This document shows positions 22,177 through 32,819 of a stretch of 64,000 nucleotides of DNA, one piece after another. The translations under genes were made by a program, and so were the position numbers. How positions within the stretch are numbered: position 1 is the stretch's first letter; each line of letters starts with the position of its first letter. The notes below the pieces were generated by a model. It made no database searches. It had not been told where the DNA came from and saw nothing but the letters and a program-made list of their open reading frames with translations. Source of the stretch: Emiliania huxleyi CCMP1516 (taxonomy: Eukaryota; Haptophyta; Isochrysidales; Noelaerhabdaceae); assembly GCF_000372725.1 (NCBI RefSeq), contig NW_005200774.1, positions 178,963-242,962 of the forward strand, read 5' to 3'.

Positions 22177-22873
22177 ATGTCGGCGGCGCTTTTCGGCTTG
22201 TTGCTTGGCAGCTCTGCTGCGGCGCTCCGCTTCTCTCCGCCTGCTTCCCCCCCCGCCGCCGCCGCCCACCCCGCCGCCAGAGCCTCGCCGCCGGTCGCTG
22301 GTTTCTGGAGCCGGATTCGCGGGCGATCGACCCGAACGGCGCCTCCGCCTTCGCCTTCGCCGCCTGCCGCGACTCCGTCTACCGCGGTGCTCAACCCGCC
22401 CACGCCTGGCCTCACGCACCTCGAGGACGAGGCCGCGTATCGCGCCAAACTTGCGCAGGCAGAAAGTGAGAGCCGCGTCGTGTGCATCAAGTTTTATGCG
22501 TCGTGGTGCAGAGCGTGCAAAGCGATGGCGCCAAAGTACAAGCGCGTGGCCGACGACTGGCCCGAGATTGAGTTTTGCGAGGTGCTGTTCGACACCAACA
22601 AGGCGCTGTGCAAGGGCCTCGGCATAAAGGTCCTCCCATACATAGAGGTTGTGGCGGGCTCGGCTGGAAAGGCATCGACCGACCTCCACCCCGCCGGCCC
22701 TGTCCCACCCCACCCTGTCCCATCCCGCCGGCCCTGTTCCGCAGGTGGAGGGCTTCTCCTGCGGGCCGAGCAAGATCAGCTCGCTCATGGAGAAGCTCGA
22801 GGTGCACTCTGGCTGCGAGGAGATTCCGTGCACGAGCGTGGCAGACCAGCTTGATATGATCGAGCGACTGTGA
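22177..22873 (+). CDS. ACHT-like atypical thioredoxin, probably plastid (2 exons)
   Basis: ATG 22177 begins MSAALFGLLLGSSAAALRFS, a signal-peptide-like leader followed by a Pro/Ala-rich transit-type region. Exon 1 is 22177-22671, exon 2 22745-22873; the intron is GC-AG (g|gcatcg...ccgcag|g) and phase 0, giving 207 residues. The thioredoxin core is VVCIKFYASWCRACKAMAPK, with active site WCRAC, then FCEVLFDTNKALCKGLGIKV, the cis-Pro LPYIEV, and VEGFSCGPSKISSLMEKLE. The FSC...SKI ending and the C-x-x-C variant are hallmarks of the ACHT (atypical Cys/His-rich thioredoxin) group of chloroplasts, which oxidise or reduce plastid enzymes. Thiol-disulfide exchange is inferred from the retained active-site cysteines. 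Confidence 0.85.
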
Positions 22874-23230
22874 CCACCCTTTCTGTCCACTCGCACCATG
22901 TGAGTGAGAGTGACTCGACTCTCTGTGCGAGGTGTTTGCTTCCCCGCCGGATTGCAGGCAGGAAGGCTCACTCTGCAATGGTCGTCGCGCTATCCGCTAG
23001 AGCAGCTTCGAAGGGCAAGGGGGGTGTGGGCGCGTGTGGGCGCGGGGCCTGAGAGAGGACACGTACTCGTACATGTAACGCAGAACGAGATCGCACATTG
23101 CGTATGCCATACTTTTACATGCACAGGCTGACCCACAGGACAGAAGTAATACACACACAGAGGACAAGACAGTTTTCTACAGCGATTACGCGCGCATTAG
23201 GTACTGTATGGCATTACGCCCAGTCCAGAG

Positions 23231-23231
<1 letters not shown>

Positions 23232-23264
<33 letters not shown>
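23232..23264. repeat. (GT)n microsatellite
   Basis: Uninterrupted GT dinucleotide run just downstream (in gene sense) of the CRAL-TRIO gene's stop codon. Confidence 0.97.
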
Positions 23265-23266
<2 letters not shown>

Positions 23267-23341
23267 CCGCGGGGAAGCACCGCCACACCGGGGGTGTGGC
23301 GCGATCTCGGATGATCATGTCGGGCCCACGTCTCCGGGAGC

Positions 23342-25723
23342 TCACCGCAAGCCGAGCCGCTCGAGGTCGTCCGCCGGCATGTAGCCGCGGCCGAGCAGCT
23401 CCGGCCCGTGCTCCTCGACCGCCGCTCGCACCGCAGCCGACCAGCTGGTCGGGGACGCCTCGCCTACGGCAATCAAGGCCGAGTCACGGCTCGGCGCGGT
23501 CGCAGCTTGTGGGGAACGCCGCCTCGCCGGTGGTGAGCGTGATGCCCGCCTCGGCAAAGGTGCGCCGCCAGCCCGAGCCGAGGATGGAGAACTTTTGCAC
23601 CGTGATCGGGTGGATGAAGGACTTAGCGACGCCCCAAGCGGTCCGAAAGACGAGCGGCGCCTGCTCTCGGTTTCAGACGGACGGGAGTGAGAGGGAAGGG
23701 GGGGGGCGTCTCTCGTGGTCCGGAGGGCGAGGGGCGCGCGTTGATGACGTAGAAGCGGAAGGCTGTCTCGGGGTAGTGCCATCCTAAGGACAGCTCCGAG
23801 AAGGTTCCGAGAAGGTTCCTAGCCTACGGGCCTCGGGGTAGTGCCCAGCCGAAGGTCTCGTTGACCCGCTTGCAGAGCCGGACGAACCTGGGGGGCGGGG
23901 GAGAGGCGAACCGGCACTGATCAGCACAGCGACATTCTCGTTGCGGCGGGCGGTGGGCGGTGGGCGGTGGGTGGTGGGTGTGGTGGTGGTGGTGGTGGTG
24001 GTGGTGGTGGTGGTGGTGGTGGTGGTGGTGGTGGTGGTGGTGGGTGGTGGGTGGTGTCGAGGCCCTCGCCTCGAGCCGACATGGGAGAGGGACAGCCCCT
24101 CGAGGTCGATCACGACAACCACCTGGGGCGAGGGAAGAGGGGCAGGGAGGGGCGTGGGCACAGCGAGCCCGCCGCTGGCGCCTCCCTCACCCCCCTGCGC
24201 CGCGCTGCAACCCCCTCCCCCTCCCTCTCTGCCCGCTGCATGCCTTGTAGAGCCGGCGGCCGAGCCGGGTCGAGTTTGCGGTCGAGAGGAGCCGCACAGC
24301 CTCCCGAGAGAACGCCTACTCCGCCGCAGGACCCCGGGTGGCCGTCCTGCCCCGAGGGCCACCGCACGCTCTCTCGGCGGGTCTCGGAGAGAGCGTTCAA
24401 GGTCTCGAGAGAGCGTGGTCTCGAGGTCTCGAGGTCTCGAGGTCTCGAGGTCTCGGAGAGAGGACTCGGAGGCGCGACCTCGCCTGCTGGCGCAGGGACT
24501 CTCTAGGAAGTGTCTAGGAAGTGACCTCGCCTGCTGGCGCAGGCACTCCTCCTATATCTCCCCTCTCTCCCCCTCTCTCGCCTGCTGGCGCAAGCACTCC
24601 TCCTATATCTCCCCTCCCTCCCCCTCTCTCCCCCTCCCTCCCCATCTCTCGCCTGCTGGCGCAAGTACTCCTCCTATATCTCCCCTCCCTCCCCCTCTCT
24701 CCCCCTCTCTCGCCTGCTGGCGCAAGTACTCCTCCTCGCTGAACGCCTTGAGGAGCTCCGCGACTCGGACCTACTCAGGCGGCATCGGCTGAGGAGGGAC
24801 CACTCCCCCAGAGCGCGAGCACCTCCGCGACTCCTCGCACCCGGCCAAGCCGCTCGAGCACGACGAGATGGCCTACTCGTGTGTCGCGCGCCAGGACTCA
24901 GCTTTGACGAGTCCGGGCCGCGGAGGGGGGGAGGCGTCGCGGCGAGGAGGCCGAGTGAGTCGTGACCGATGAGGCCCGACGGGCAGAGCTCCTCGAACAG
25001 CTCTCTCCTCGCCGGCGGGGCTCCGAAGCAGATGCCGCATGCGCCCATCTCCTCGCGCCACGCCAGCGCGCGCTCCAAAAACACAAACGACGCTTGCGAC
25101 CAGTCGGGGCGGTAGGCGTAGCCGCGCGTGAAGGTGACGAGGAGGTCGCGCGGGCAGGCCGCTGCCGCCTCCTCGCCCAGCCAGCCGCGGATCGCCCGAA
25201 CCACCTCGAGCTCTCCGTCAGAGAGCGGCTCCCACTCTGCGGCCGGCACGACGCCGGCGTGCTTGTCCTTGGGGTCGGGAAGCAGCGTCGCGAGGCAAGG
25301 CCTGGAGGAGGAGGCCGCCGCCTGGCTGCTCGCGCCCTCGCTCCTCCTCCCGTCGCGGCTCGCGGCGGGCGCGACCTGCTCCACCTCACCGACCTGCTCG
25401 AGCTCCAGCTCCACCTCGACATCACCCACCGTTGTTGTTGCTGCCGCCGCCGCATCCCCGCCGTCCACCGCCACCGCCTCCACGCTCTCCGCCGCGGCAT
25501 CCCGGCTCTCCGCCGCGGCATCCACGCTATCCGCCGCCGGCTCCGCCCTGGGTGGCATGTCGTCAACCGAGCACAGAGACTCTTGGCTAGACGATGGCGC
25601 GGACGGCGGCAGACAACAGGCGTTGCTTCCCGCCGGCGCCAGGCGAGCTGTGCTCCAGCTCGCCTCCACCACCGTCCTCTGAATTGCGGGTTCGGAAGGT
25701 GCTCGGGAACAAGCAGTCCCCAT
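23342..25723 (-). CDS. CRAL-TRIO (Sec14-like) lipid-binding protein (multi-exon)
   Basis: Minus strand, ATG 25723 (MGTACSRAPSEPAIQ; a second Met lies at about 25558), TGA at 23342-23344. The N-terminal 130 residues are acidic/Ala-rich; then DLLVTFTRGYAYRPDWSQAS and FLERALAWREEM give the CRAL-TRIO N domain. Later exons: VRVAELLKAFSEEEYLRQQ (24770-24714), EAVRLLSTANSTRLGRRLYK (about 24303-24240), VVVVIDLEGLSLSHVGS (24120-24070), FVRLCKRVNETFGW (about 23888-23845), HYPETAFRFYVINA then TAWGVAKSFIHPITVQKFSI (23775-23585), and a C-terminal helix. IDLEGLSLSHV, YPE...FYVINA and ...SFIHPITVQKF are diagnostic of the lipid-binding lobe. Likely a phospholipid-transfer or signalling protein. Several introns carry duplicated exon edges. 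Confidence 0.85.
23975..24050. repeat. (GGT)n trinucleotide repeat
   Basis: About 25 GGT units inside an intron of the minus-strand CRAL-TRIO gene; on the coding strand it is an (ACC)n tract. Confidence 0.97.
24481..24735. repeat. Five irregular tandem copies of an exon end plus 5' splice donor
   Basis: The block CGCCTGCTGGCGCA starts at 24481, 24528, 24579, 24650 and 24711. On the coding strand it is TGCGCCAGCAG|GCGA, the last codons of the exon 24770-24714 and its GC donor. Copies 2-5 also keep the preceding AGGAG(T)-type coding-strand sequence, and the spacers are C/T-rich (CTCCCTCCCC). Only the 24711 copy adjoins the full exon; the other four lie in the intron. Confidence 0.9.
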
Positions 25724-25796
25724 CACAACGCGGCGGCGAAGAATTTAAACAAAACAAGTCCAGCCCGCTCCAAGTGCTCCGCCACCCCGCCCCCCA

Positions 25797-25858
25797 CCCC
25801 ACACCTCACATCCCACACCCCACCCCACACCCCACACCCCACACCCCACACCCCACCG
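25797..25858. repeat. (CCCCACA)n-type minisatellite
   Basis: Repeated CACCCCACACCCC units immediately upstream, in gene sense, of the CRAL-TRIO start codon, so probably in its promoter or 5' UTR. Confidence 0.9.
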
Positions 25859-26478
25859 AATTCGCAGCTCGGCGGAGCTCGGGTTCAAGGCGTCAGGGGT
25901 AGGGTAGGGAACGATCTGAATTCCTACCTCCATTTAAACGTGTAACGCGACTACACTTACAACGCTCTAAGCAGGCCGTACCCAGCACGCCATCTCGTGC
26001 GGGCCGGCGTAGCAGTGGCGTATGGACACATGCGACATAGGCACCTCGCCCCGCGCGCGCTTCGCGGAATTCGCTTCGCGTGTACAGAACAAAATGGTAT
26101 TGCTAAAAATCTCTCTCTCGCGTGTAGCCACTCGTTGCCGCAGCTCGCGTGCACCCTGCGGCGCACATACGCGGGGGTCGCGGCTACACGGGTGAATGCA
26201 CCCCATGGCTACACGTGCGGGCACGCACCAAGTTGAGGCAGCCCTTGATCTGGTACCATGGCAGCCGCCGCGGCAGCCGCCGGCGCGGGCGCCGTGGTCG
26301 AGGCGGCTGGCGCTGGTGCGATCGCGTGGGGAAACACGTGCTTGGGGCTGGGGTGAATACGACACTCTGTCGCACTCACGGACTGAAGTCAGGAGACTGC
26401 CGGCGGCCCGAGACTGAACGACAGGGCCTCGCTCCGAGGCCCTCACACGACCCTCGTGTGGCGTTCAGAGAGAGATCG

Positions 26479-28866
26479 TTAGGGCGGAGGCGACGAGGGT
26501 GGCGGCGGAGACGGAGGCGGCGCCGACGGAGGCGGCGGCGACGGCAGTGGCGGCAACGGAGGCGGCGACGGAGGCGGCGGCGAGGGAGGAGGTGGCGAGG
26601 GCGGCGGTGGAGAGGGTGGTGGCGGCGAGGACGGTACTATGTTGGGTGGCGTCAAAGGCGATGGTGCTGGAAGCAGAGGTGGGGGCATCGAAGGCGGATG
26701 CAGTCGAAAGGGCGACGTTGGCGACGGCGGCGCCGTTGAAGACTGCGGATTGATCCGTCGGCACCCTCCGCATGCGCATGTCGCGGGGCACGCCGCTGTT
26801 ATTCTGTCTCCATATCGGGAGTCCGTACAGTAACGCCCCAGCATCGAGCAAGAGGCATCTTCTTGCCCCTCGATAGCATACGGGAGAAGTCCCGCTGTGT
26901 CTGCGGGGCACACCTCGATGCAGGCGCCGCATGACGCAGGGCATTCGCGCTTCACCTGACAGCCGTAGGCGGCGTCGTGGCACAAGTCGTACGCAAACGC
27001 CAAGTCGCTACAGCTGAGCTGGGTCATATCATACGCGAGGAAGCTTGGAACTAGCCAGTCCGCACACGCAGGCGGCAGCGGCGGTGAGAACACGGCCAGT
27101 GGCTGCGAAGGAGGAAGCAGTGGAGTGGTTGGCGTCTCTGAAGCCACGAGTAAGGCTACGTGTGACGCCACTGGCCGCAACGGCGGCAAGAGTGGCGGCG
27201 GTGGTGGTGCTAAAAGAGGCGATGGGTATGACAGCGGTGGCGGTGGTGACGCCGAGGGCGGTACCGGGAGCGTCGGGGTGCCGGGTGGTGCTGCGGGCAG
27301 CAGCGGTGGGGGTGGAGGCGGCGGCAACGGCTGCAATGGCGGCGGCAGCGGCGGCAGCAGCAGAGGCGCCACCGAAGCGGGAGGCGCATGTGTTTGCCGG
27401 CAGCCTCCGCAAGCGCACGTCGCAGGGCACGCTGCAGAGACCCCAGCTCTAAAGTGGGCGTGGTCGCAAAACCGCTCAAGCGATGAGCATGAAACAGCCT
27501 GGCCGTTTATGGCGAACGAGGTGCTGCCCGGGGTATCTGCCGCGCAGGCATCTATGCATGCGCCGCAGGAGGCTGGGCACTCGCGCTTGATCTGGCAGCC
27601 GTGAGCTGGGTCGTCGCACAAACCGTACTGGAAGGCTAGGTCAAAGCAGCTCAGCTGCGAGCCATCACTTGTGCGAAAATCTGGCAAGCGCCGGTCGGCA
27701 CATGGAGAGGGCAGCGGGCGGCGTGGGGGAAGGCTAGGCGGCGTCAGGAAAGGCACCAGCGGCACCGGCGGCTGTGGCGACGGCGAGGGCGATAGCGGTG
27801 GGGATGGTCGCGGCGACGGCGGTGACAGCGGCAGCATTGGGCTGCCGGGTGGCGATGCCGGCAGCAGCGGTGGGGGTGGAGGCGGCGGCAACGGCTGCAA
27901 TGGCGGCGGCAGCGGCGGCAGCAGCAGAGGCGCCACCGAAGCGGGAGGCGCATGTGTTTGCCGGCAGCCTCCGCAAGCGCACGTCGCAGGGCACAGTGCA
28001 GTTACCCCAGCTCTCAGGTGGGCGTGGTCGCAGTACCGCTCAAGCGATGAGCAGGAGGCAGCCTCGCCGTCCACGATGTAAGACGCGCTGCCCGGGGTAT
28101 CTGCCGCGCAGACATCGATGCACGCGCCGCAGGAGGCTGGGCACTCGCGCTTGATCTGGCAGCCGTAAGTTGGATCGTCGCACATGTCATACTCGACCGC
28201 TAGGTCAAAGCAGTCGAGCTGCGAGCCGTCACTTGCTCGGAAGTTGGGCACGGGCCGGTCGGTGCATGCGGAGGGTGGCGATGAAGGCTGCGGCGAGGGT
28301 GGCGGCGGCAGGAAAGGCGGTGGCGGGATCGGCGGCAGTGGCGACGGCGAGGGCAATAGTGGGGACGGTGCCGGCAGTGGCGATAGCAAGGGTGGAAGCA
28401 TGAAGGGTGACAGCGGCTGCGTTGATCTACTGGGCGGTGCTGAGAGCAGCGTCGATAGTGGAGAAGGCGGCTGCGGCTGCGGCTGCGGCTCCGACGGCGG
28501 CGGCGCTGCCGCTGACAGCGCATCTGTCTGCAGACAGCCTCCACAAGCGCACGTCGTGGGGCACGCTGCAGTAATCTCAGTCCCAAACTGTGCGTGTTCG
28601 CAGTAGCCCTCGAGTGCCGAGCAGAGGGCAGCCTCGCCGTTCACGATGTAAGAGGTGCTGCCCGGGGTATTTGCTGTGCAGGCATCGATGCACGCGCCGC
28701 AGGAGGCAGGGCACTCGCGCTTGATCTGGCAGCCGTAAGCCGGGTCGTCGCACAAGCCGTACTGGAAGGCTAAGTCAAAGCAGCTGAGCTGCGAGCCGTC
28801 ACTCGCGCGGAAATTTGGTTCTAGCCAATCGGCGCAAGGGCCAAGAGCCTCCGTCGCAGTGTGCAT
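26479..28866 (-). CDS. Modular Cys-rich, Pro-rich protein with four tandem ShK-like module pairs
   Basis: One open frame on the minus strand, TAA at 26479-26481. Four modules of about 100 residues start near 28835, 28262, 27705 and 27065. Each begins C(A/T)D(W/R) and contains LSCFDLAFQYGLCDDP, GCQIKRECPASCGAC and a second half ending CPATCACGGC. Cysteine spacing in both halves fits ShK-type domains. Modules are joined by Pro/Ser/Leu-rich linkers and the tail is (SPPPP)n, recalling the hydroxyproline-rich rods of algal extracellular-matrix proteins. The first in-frame ATG is 28866 (MHTATEALGPC). A signal-peptide-like frame with ATG at 29134 (MLFPASVPSIILLSLARS) may be the real first exon after splicing. 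Inferred role: secreted or cell-surface structural or adhesion protein. Confidence 0.75.
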   Translation of the reverse strand: MHTATEALGPCADWLEPNFRASDGSQLSCFDLAFQYGLCDDPAYGCQIKRECPASCGACIDACTANTPGSTSYIVNGEAALCSALEGYCEHAQFGTEITAACPTTCACGGCLQTDALSAAAPPPSEPQPQPQPPSPLSTLLSAPPSRSTQPLSPFMLPPLLSPLPAPSPLLPSPSPLPPIPPPPFLPPPPSPQPSSPPSACTDRPVPNFRASDGSQLDCFDLAVEYDMCDDPTYGCQIKRECPASCGACIDVCAADTPGSASYIVDGEAASCSSLERYCDHAHLRAGVTALCPATCACGGCRQTHAPPASVAPLLLPPLPPPLQPLPPPPPPPLLPASPPGSPMLPLSPPSPRPSPPLSPSPSPQPPVPLVPFLTPPSLPPRRPLPSPCADRRLPDFRTSDGSQLSCFDLAFQYGLCDDPAHGCQIKRECPASCGACIDACAADTPGSTSFAINGQAVSCSSLERFCDHAHFRAGVSAACPATCACGGCRQTHAPPASVAPLLLPPLPPPLQPLPPPPPPPLLPAAPPGTPTLPVPPSASPPPPLSYPSPLLAPPPPPLLPPLRPVASHVALLVASETPTTPLLPPSQPLAVFSPPLPPACADWLVPSFLAYDMTQLSCSDLAFAYDLCHDAAYGCQVKRECPASCGACIEVCPADTAGLLPYAIEGQEDASCSMLGRYCTDSRYGDRITAACPATCACGGCRRINPQSSTAPPSPTSPFRLHPPSMPPPLLPAPSPLTPPNIVPSSPPPPSPPPPSPPPPSPPPPSPPPLPPLPSPPPPSAPPPSPPPPSSPPP

Positions 28867-29672
28867 GCCAGGCTGGAGCTGAGAGGAAGGACGGACGCAT
28901 GTTTGATTCGCGTTCCGAAACGGCGCGTCTTGTATTTGGAAGAAGAGGAATTTGAAATTTCCGCGCCCCACTGACGGCGAGGGCGCCGCCGCGGCGGGCA
29001 GGTGGCTCAGGCAGGCGTTCCATCTCTCGGCGTCGGTCGGGATGGAGAGAGAGGGATGCTTGCTTGGATGGATGGACGAGCGAGCGAGCGAGCGAGAGGA
29101 GGATGATGGATGGGACGGAAGCTGGGAAGAGCATTGGGTTGGACGACGAAAAAACAACTCCGTTTGCAAAAGCGAGGGATCTGCAGAAACGAGAAACCGT
29201 GTTTCTCTTCTGCAGCTGGTGAACTGTATCGTCGTCGTCGTCTCTAGCCAGTCACTCTAACTCTCAGAGATGGGCTAAAGAGGATCCGGAGCGCGGTAAG
29301 ACTCGTGGGGCTCTCTCCGAAAGGAGCGTAGCGTACGCGGAGGGAGCTCAGAGTTTCCCCGTTCTCTGGAACCTCTTGGAGCAAGAGGAACTCGCAAGAG
29401 ACGAATGCGATTCGATCGGGCGGTAGATGAGGGATGGTGGTGGGTCGCTTGAGAACTGGTCGATTGGCGCCTGTCTGAGCAGGAGCCGACGCTAGTCGGG
29501 AGCTGTGTCAGGAGCCTCGTGGCGCTCGGAGGTCCCGCGCACAAAGCGGCGGGCAGCGGCGGGCGCGGGGGTAAGGGTTCCCGCCCGCTAGGCGCTGCCC
29601 TCTGCGCCGAGGCTCGACCCGCTTCTCCTCAGTTCACTAGCACAACTGAAGTTTTGTTTATCACTTCCGACA

Positions 29673-31113
29673 ATGCTCGCCAGAGCTTGGCGCGGCGCTT
29701 TGCGGCGAGGCGGCGGCTCGCTCCACCGCCGCCACCTGCCCGCCTCCGCAGCTGCCTGCCGCTTATACTCCTCCGCCACAACCACGCGCGACGAGTCTCT
29801 CGACGCCGAGCTCGCCCGCGTCGCATCCTATAGCCAGACGTCGGTCTCGCTCAAGGCACAGGGACTCCGCAGCGCCGCCTATCACTGCCGCCCTTCGCGT
29901 CCAGCCCGTCTCGCCGCCGCCCTTCATGCCACCGAGCTCGCACTCACCCGCCGCTAGCCACCCTTGCCACGAAACCTCGCGCGCATTTTCAAACATCACG
30001 CAAAAACGCCTCCGCCACCGCTGCCTCCAGGCGACGCTGGACACGGGGCTGGGCCTGCTGCTCCCGGGGGAGGAGGATGCGTCGGGGATGACCCGCCGCC
30101 AGCGCACGCTCATACAGATCGCGACCTTCCTCAAACGCGAGCTGCCAGTGCGGCTGGCGCGGAGAGTGATTGAGCTAAAGCAGCTCCCCGAGGGACTCGA
30201 CGCGATGCCTTCGGTCATTCGGGTGAGGGAGTGGTACGAGCAGTCCTTCGTCGAGATCCGCCGCTCCAAGAAGCCGGTCGACGCCGAGGGCGAGGCTGAG
30301 TTTTGCGAGCTGCTACACAACATCTACCAGCGGCACGCGCCGACGCTGGTGACGATGGCGCGTGGAGTGCACGAGCTGCGCCAGAAGCTCCGGGCGGAGC
30401 GGGGCGAGAAGTACGACTTGTCCGACGCCGCGCCGATCCACGGCTTCCTCGACTCCTTCTACATGTCGCGCATCGGCATCCGCATCTTGATAGGGCAGTA
30501 TTTGGAGCTGCACCACGAGACGCAGCCGGAGGGGTACGTCGGCCTCATCAACCGGTCGACCTCGCCTGCTTTCATCGCCGAGCAGGCGATGGCGGATGCG
30601 ACGTACTTGTGCGAGCGCACGCACGGCGATGCGCCGGAGGTGCTGATTGAGGGCGCTACCGGCTGCACCTTCACCTACATCCCCTCGCACCTCTACTACT
30701 GCCTCTTCGAGCTGCTCAAGAACTCGCTGCGCGCAGTGTGCGAGACGCACGGCGTCGACGGCGAGATGCCTCCGATCAAGGTGGTCATCGCGTCGGGGGA
30801 GCAGAACGAGGACGTCGTCATCAAGGTCTCCGACGAGGGCGGCGGCATCCCGCGCTCGCACATGCCGCGCATCTTTTCCTACCTCTTCACCACCGCCACG
30901 CCCGCCTTCGACTCTGGCTCGTCCATCTTCTCGTCGGCCGGCGACCACGGCACTGACTCCCCCCTTGCCGGGCTCGGGTATGGCCTGCCCATCTCGAGGA
31001 CGTACGCGCGCTACTTTGGCGGAGACCTCAACATCATGTCGATGGAGGGGTACGGCACCGACGCATTCCTCCACCTCTCGCGCCTCGGAAACCGGTCCGA
31101 GCCGCTGCCGTGA
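29673..31113 (+). CDS. Pyruvate dehydrogenase kinase, mitochondrial (2 exons)
   Basis: ATG 29673 opens an Arg/Ala/Ser-rich mitochondrial presequence (MLARAWRGALRRGGGSLHRR). Exon 1 is 29673-29855, exon 2 30031-31113; the intron is GC-AG (aag|gcacag...ctccag|gcg), phase 0, giving 421 residues, the usual PDK length. Motifs: LKRELPVRLARRVIEL, FYMSRIGIRILIGQYLELH, N-box FELLKNSLRAVCE, G1 VSDEGGGIP and G2 GLGYGLPISRTYARYFGGDL, the last favouring PDK over branched-chain ketoacid dehydrogenase kinase. It is a GHKL-fold Ser kinase that phosphorylates the E1-alpha subunit and shuts down the pyruvate dehydrogenase complex in the mitochondrial matrix. Both exons are intact. Confidence 0.93.
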
Positions 31114-32471
31114 AGGCGGGCATGGAGGGGGACGGGAGGCGGGGAGGGAGGCAGCGGGCGGGCGGGCGCTAGCAGCCTCGCGCTGCAGGTCTGCACAGGC
31201 TCGCCCCGCCCGCGCTTCGCCCAGCGGGAGCAAGAGGCGTCCCCACGGAGGTCCGGAGGTACGGCGGGCGGCTGGTCGGGACGGCAGGTCGGGCTGGGCC
31301 GCAGCAGCTCGGCGGCGCGGGCGGCGGGCGGAGGTGTCGCCCTCTCATAGTACTCATAGCAGCGCGATCGCCGAGATCCGCGAGAGCGAGAGGAGAGAAG
31401 CCATTAGTTTGATACGCCCGACGGGCACTTGGAGCACTTGAGTCGGTGACTTGGAGCACTTGAAGGAGTGTGCAGAGATTTTCTCGATATGAAGCCGTCG
31501 TCTGCGCCTTGTTAGTGCCAGCGCGCGCCAGTCCCGTCACCAGTGTCGTGTGTGTATCGCGCCACTCGCTTCCGCGCACACTCGACCTCGCCCGTACCAA
31601 CATCGCGAAATAAATAAAAACGGTCAAACTCTGAGACGAGATGGGATTTAGGGACATGTGTCCCCGCCCTGCACGATCTTGGTGTGAGGGATCTTCAATC
31701 CGTCCCCTCACCCCCTGGTCACTACCCGACACTAGAAGAGCAGCAAGAGTTTTGGGGCTGCGGCTACGGCTGCGGCTGCGGGAGGGGCTATGGTCGCGGG
31801 GGAGCCGCTGCGCCGCGTGGGCGCGCCTACACCGCGCTTGCTCCGCTCGCCACCTCTCGCAAAGGTCCAAAGTCATAGCCATCACCTCCTCCGGCAAGTC
31901 CTTTTCGCCTATCTTGCCGTCCAACATCGCGAGCGGCGTCAAGGAGGACGATTTGAAGCCGATCCAAAGACCTGCTAAAGATGGCGGACCGTAGTCCGAC
32001 GGACGTCGCCCAGACGTACATGCACGACCCGGCCATGACGAACACGACCGCCCTCACCAAGGGAACGAGCTACCTCAGGAAATATGTCTTGAAGGCAACA
32101 AGAACACTCCGGCCGCTTCGTTCTCAACGACAGCGCTCGCACAAGGCCGTCCTCATGGCGGAGGTGCGATGACGTATTAGACTACATTTGGAGGCAGAAA
32201 ATATTGCTGCAGGACAAGACTTCAAAGATCGAGAAGCTGCAACAACTCCTACACAGTGAAAGGCATTGGTATGCGTCTTCCTCCTCTCTTTCCTGAAAAC
32301 GTTGCGGGATTGGCTTCTGCCGCGGATCCATGGCGAGGTGCAAGGCGTGCCTGTCAGAGCAATCAGAGGGGTGGCCGTTCCCGCAGCACGACTGGTTCGA
32401 GTTCCACTTGTTGTCGACGCCGAGACGGTTGACAACTTCACGGCTTGCCTTCTCCGAACGAAGTCTTACGG
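31114..32471. other. No supportable gene; repeat-like fragments
   Basis: Short open frames only. A minus-strand reading near 31950-31740 (DGKIGEKDLPEEVMAMTLDL then an Arg/Ser-rich SRSRSRSRSP tail) looks protein-like but has no start and no continuation. Positions 31609-31690 resemble the left end of the element at 32472 (AATAAATAAAAACGG followed by GAGATGGG). Confidence 0.5.
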
Positions 32472-32819
32472 AATAAATAAATAAAAACGGACACCTCTCT
32501 ACTGTGAGATGGGTAAAAAGGAACAGGCCCCCGCCCTTGCGATCTTTGTGCAGGGTTCTTTGTGGGTGTGGTCGGCGACTAGCCGGGGTCGTCCTCCCGA
32601 TGGGGGACTAGCACTAGCCGTCTTCCACATGGTCCCTCGGGTCCCTGCTGCTCCTAATCTCTTCGTACATCCTCCTGCTGATCTCCGCAAAGTCCTGCTC
32701 CCTCCCTCGTCTCACCCTGCGCGTCTGCTCCGCCTCACCGTCTTCTGCCCTGCGTCGTCTGGCGACGGGTCCTCCATAGTCGGTCGAGGTCGCCGCCCTC
32801 CTCGTGCCTCTTCCCAACT
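32472..32819. mobile_element. Short (about 350 bp) dispersed element with 12-bp target-site duplication
   Basis: Starts with AATAAATAAATAAAAACGG and ends CTTCCCAAC, flanked by GAAGTCTTACGG on both sides (32460-32471 and, after a few bases, 32821-32832). The right terminus recurs at 3896-3946, where it stops at the same CTTCCCAAC, and a diverged left end is at 31609. No coding potential. SINE-like size; the A-rich end lies on the left, so the element may be inserted in minus orientation or be a different class. Confidence 0.7.

Noticed and set aside
24481-24735. Regularly spaced repeats as a possible CRISPR array
   Set aside because: Spacers are pyrimidine-rich and similar to each other, spacing varies from 47 to 71, and the repeats are exon-end duplications in a eukaryotic gene.
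25797-25858. CCCCACA repeats as a possible telomere-like tract
   Set aside because: Unit is irregular and does not match TTTAGGG/TTAGGG types; it is internal and adjacent to a gene start.
26149-28606. Gly/Ala-rich plus-strand frames opposite the ShK-like gene
   Set aside because: They are the complement of the Pro-rich linkers and Cys modules read backward; the minus frame has the conserved cysteine pattern.
30313-31233. 306-codon minus-strand frame over the PDK gene
   Set aside because: Shadow of the PDK coding strand; the plus frame contains all kinase motifs.
32380-32400. GGTTCGAGTTCC, resembling a tRNA B box
   Set aside because: Spacing differs from the GGTTCGANTCC consensus and no acceptor or anticodon stem can be formed around it.
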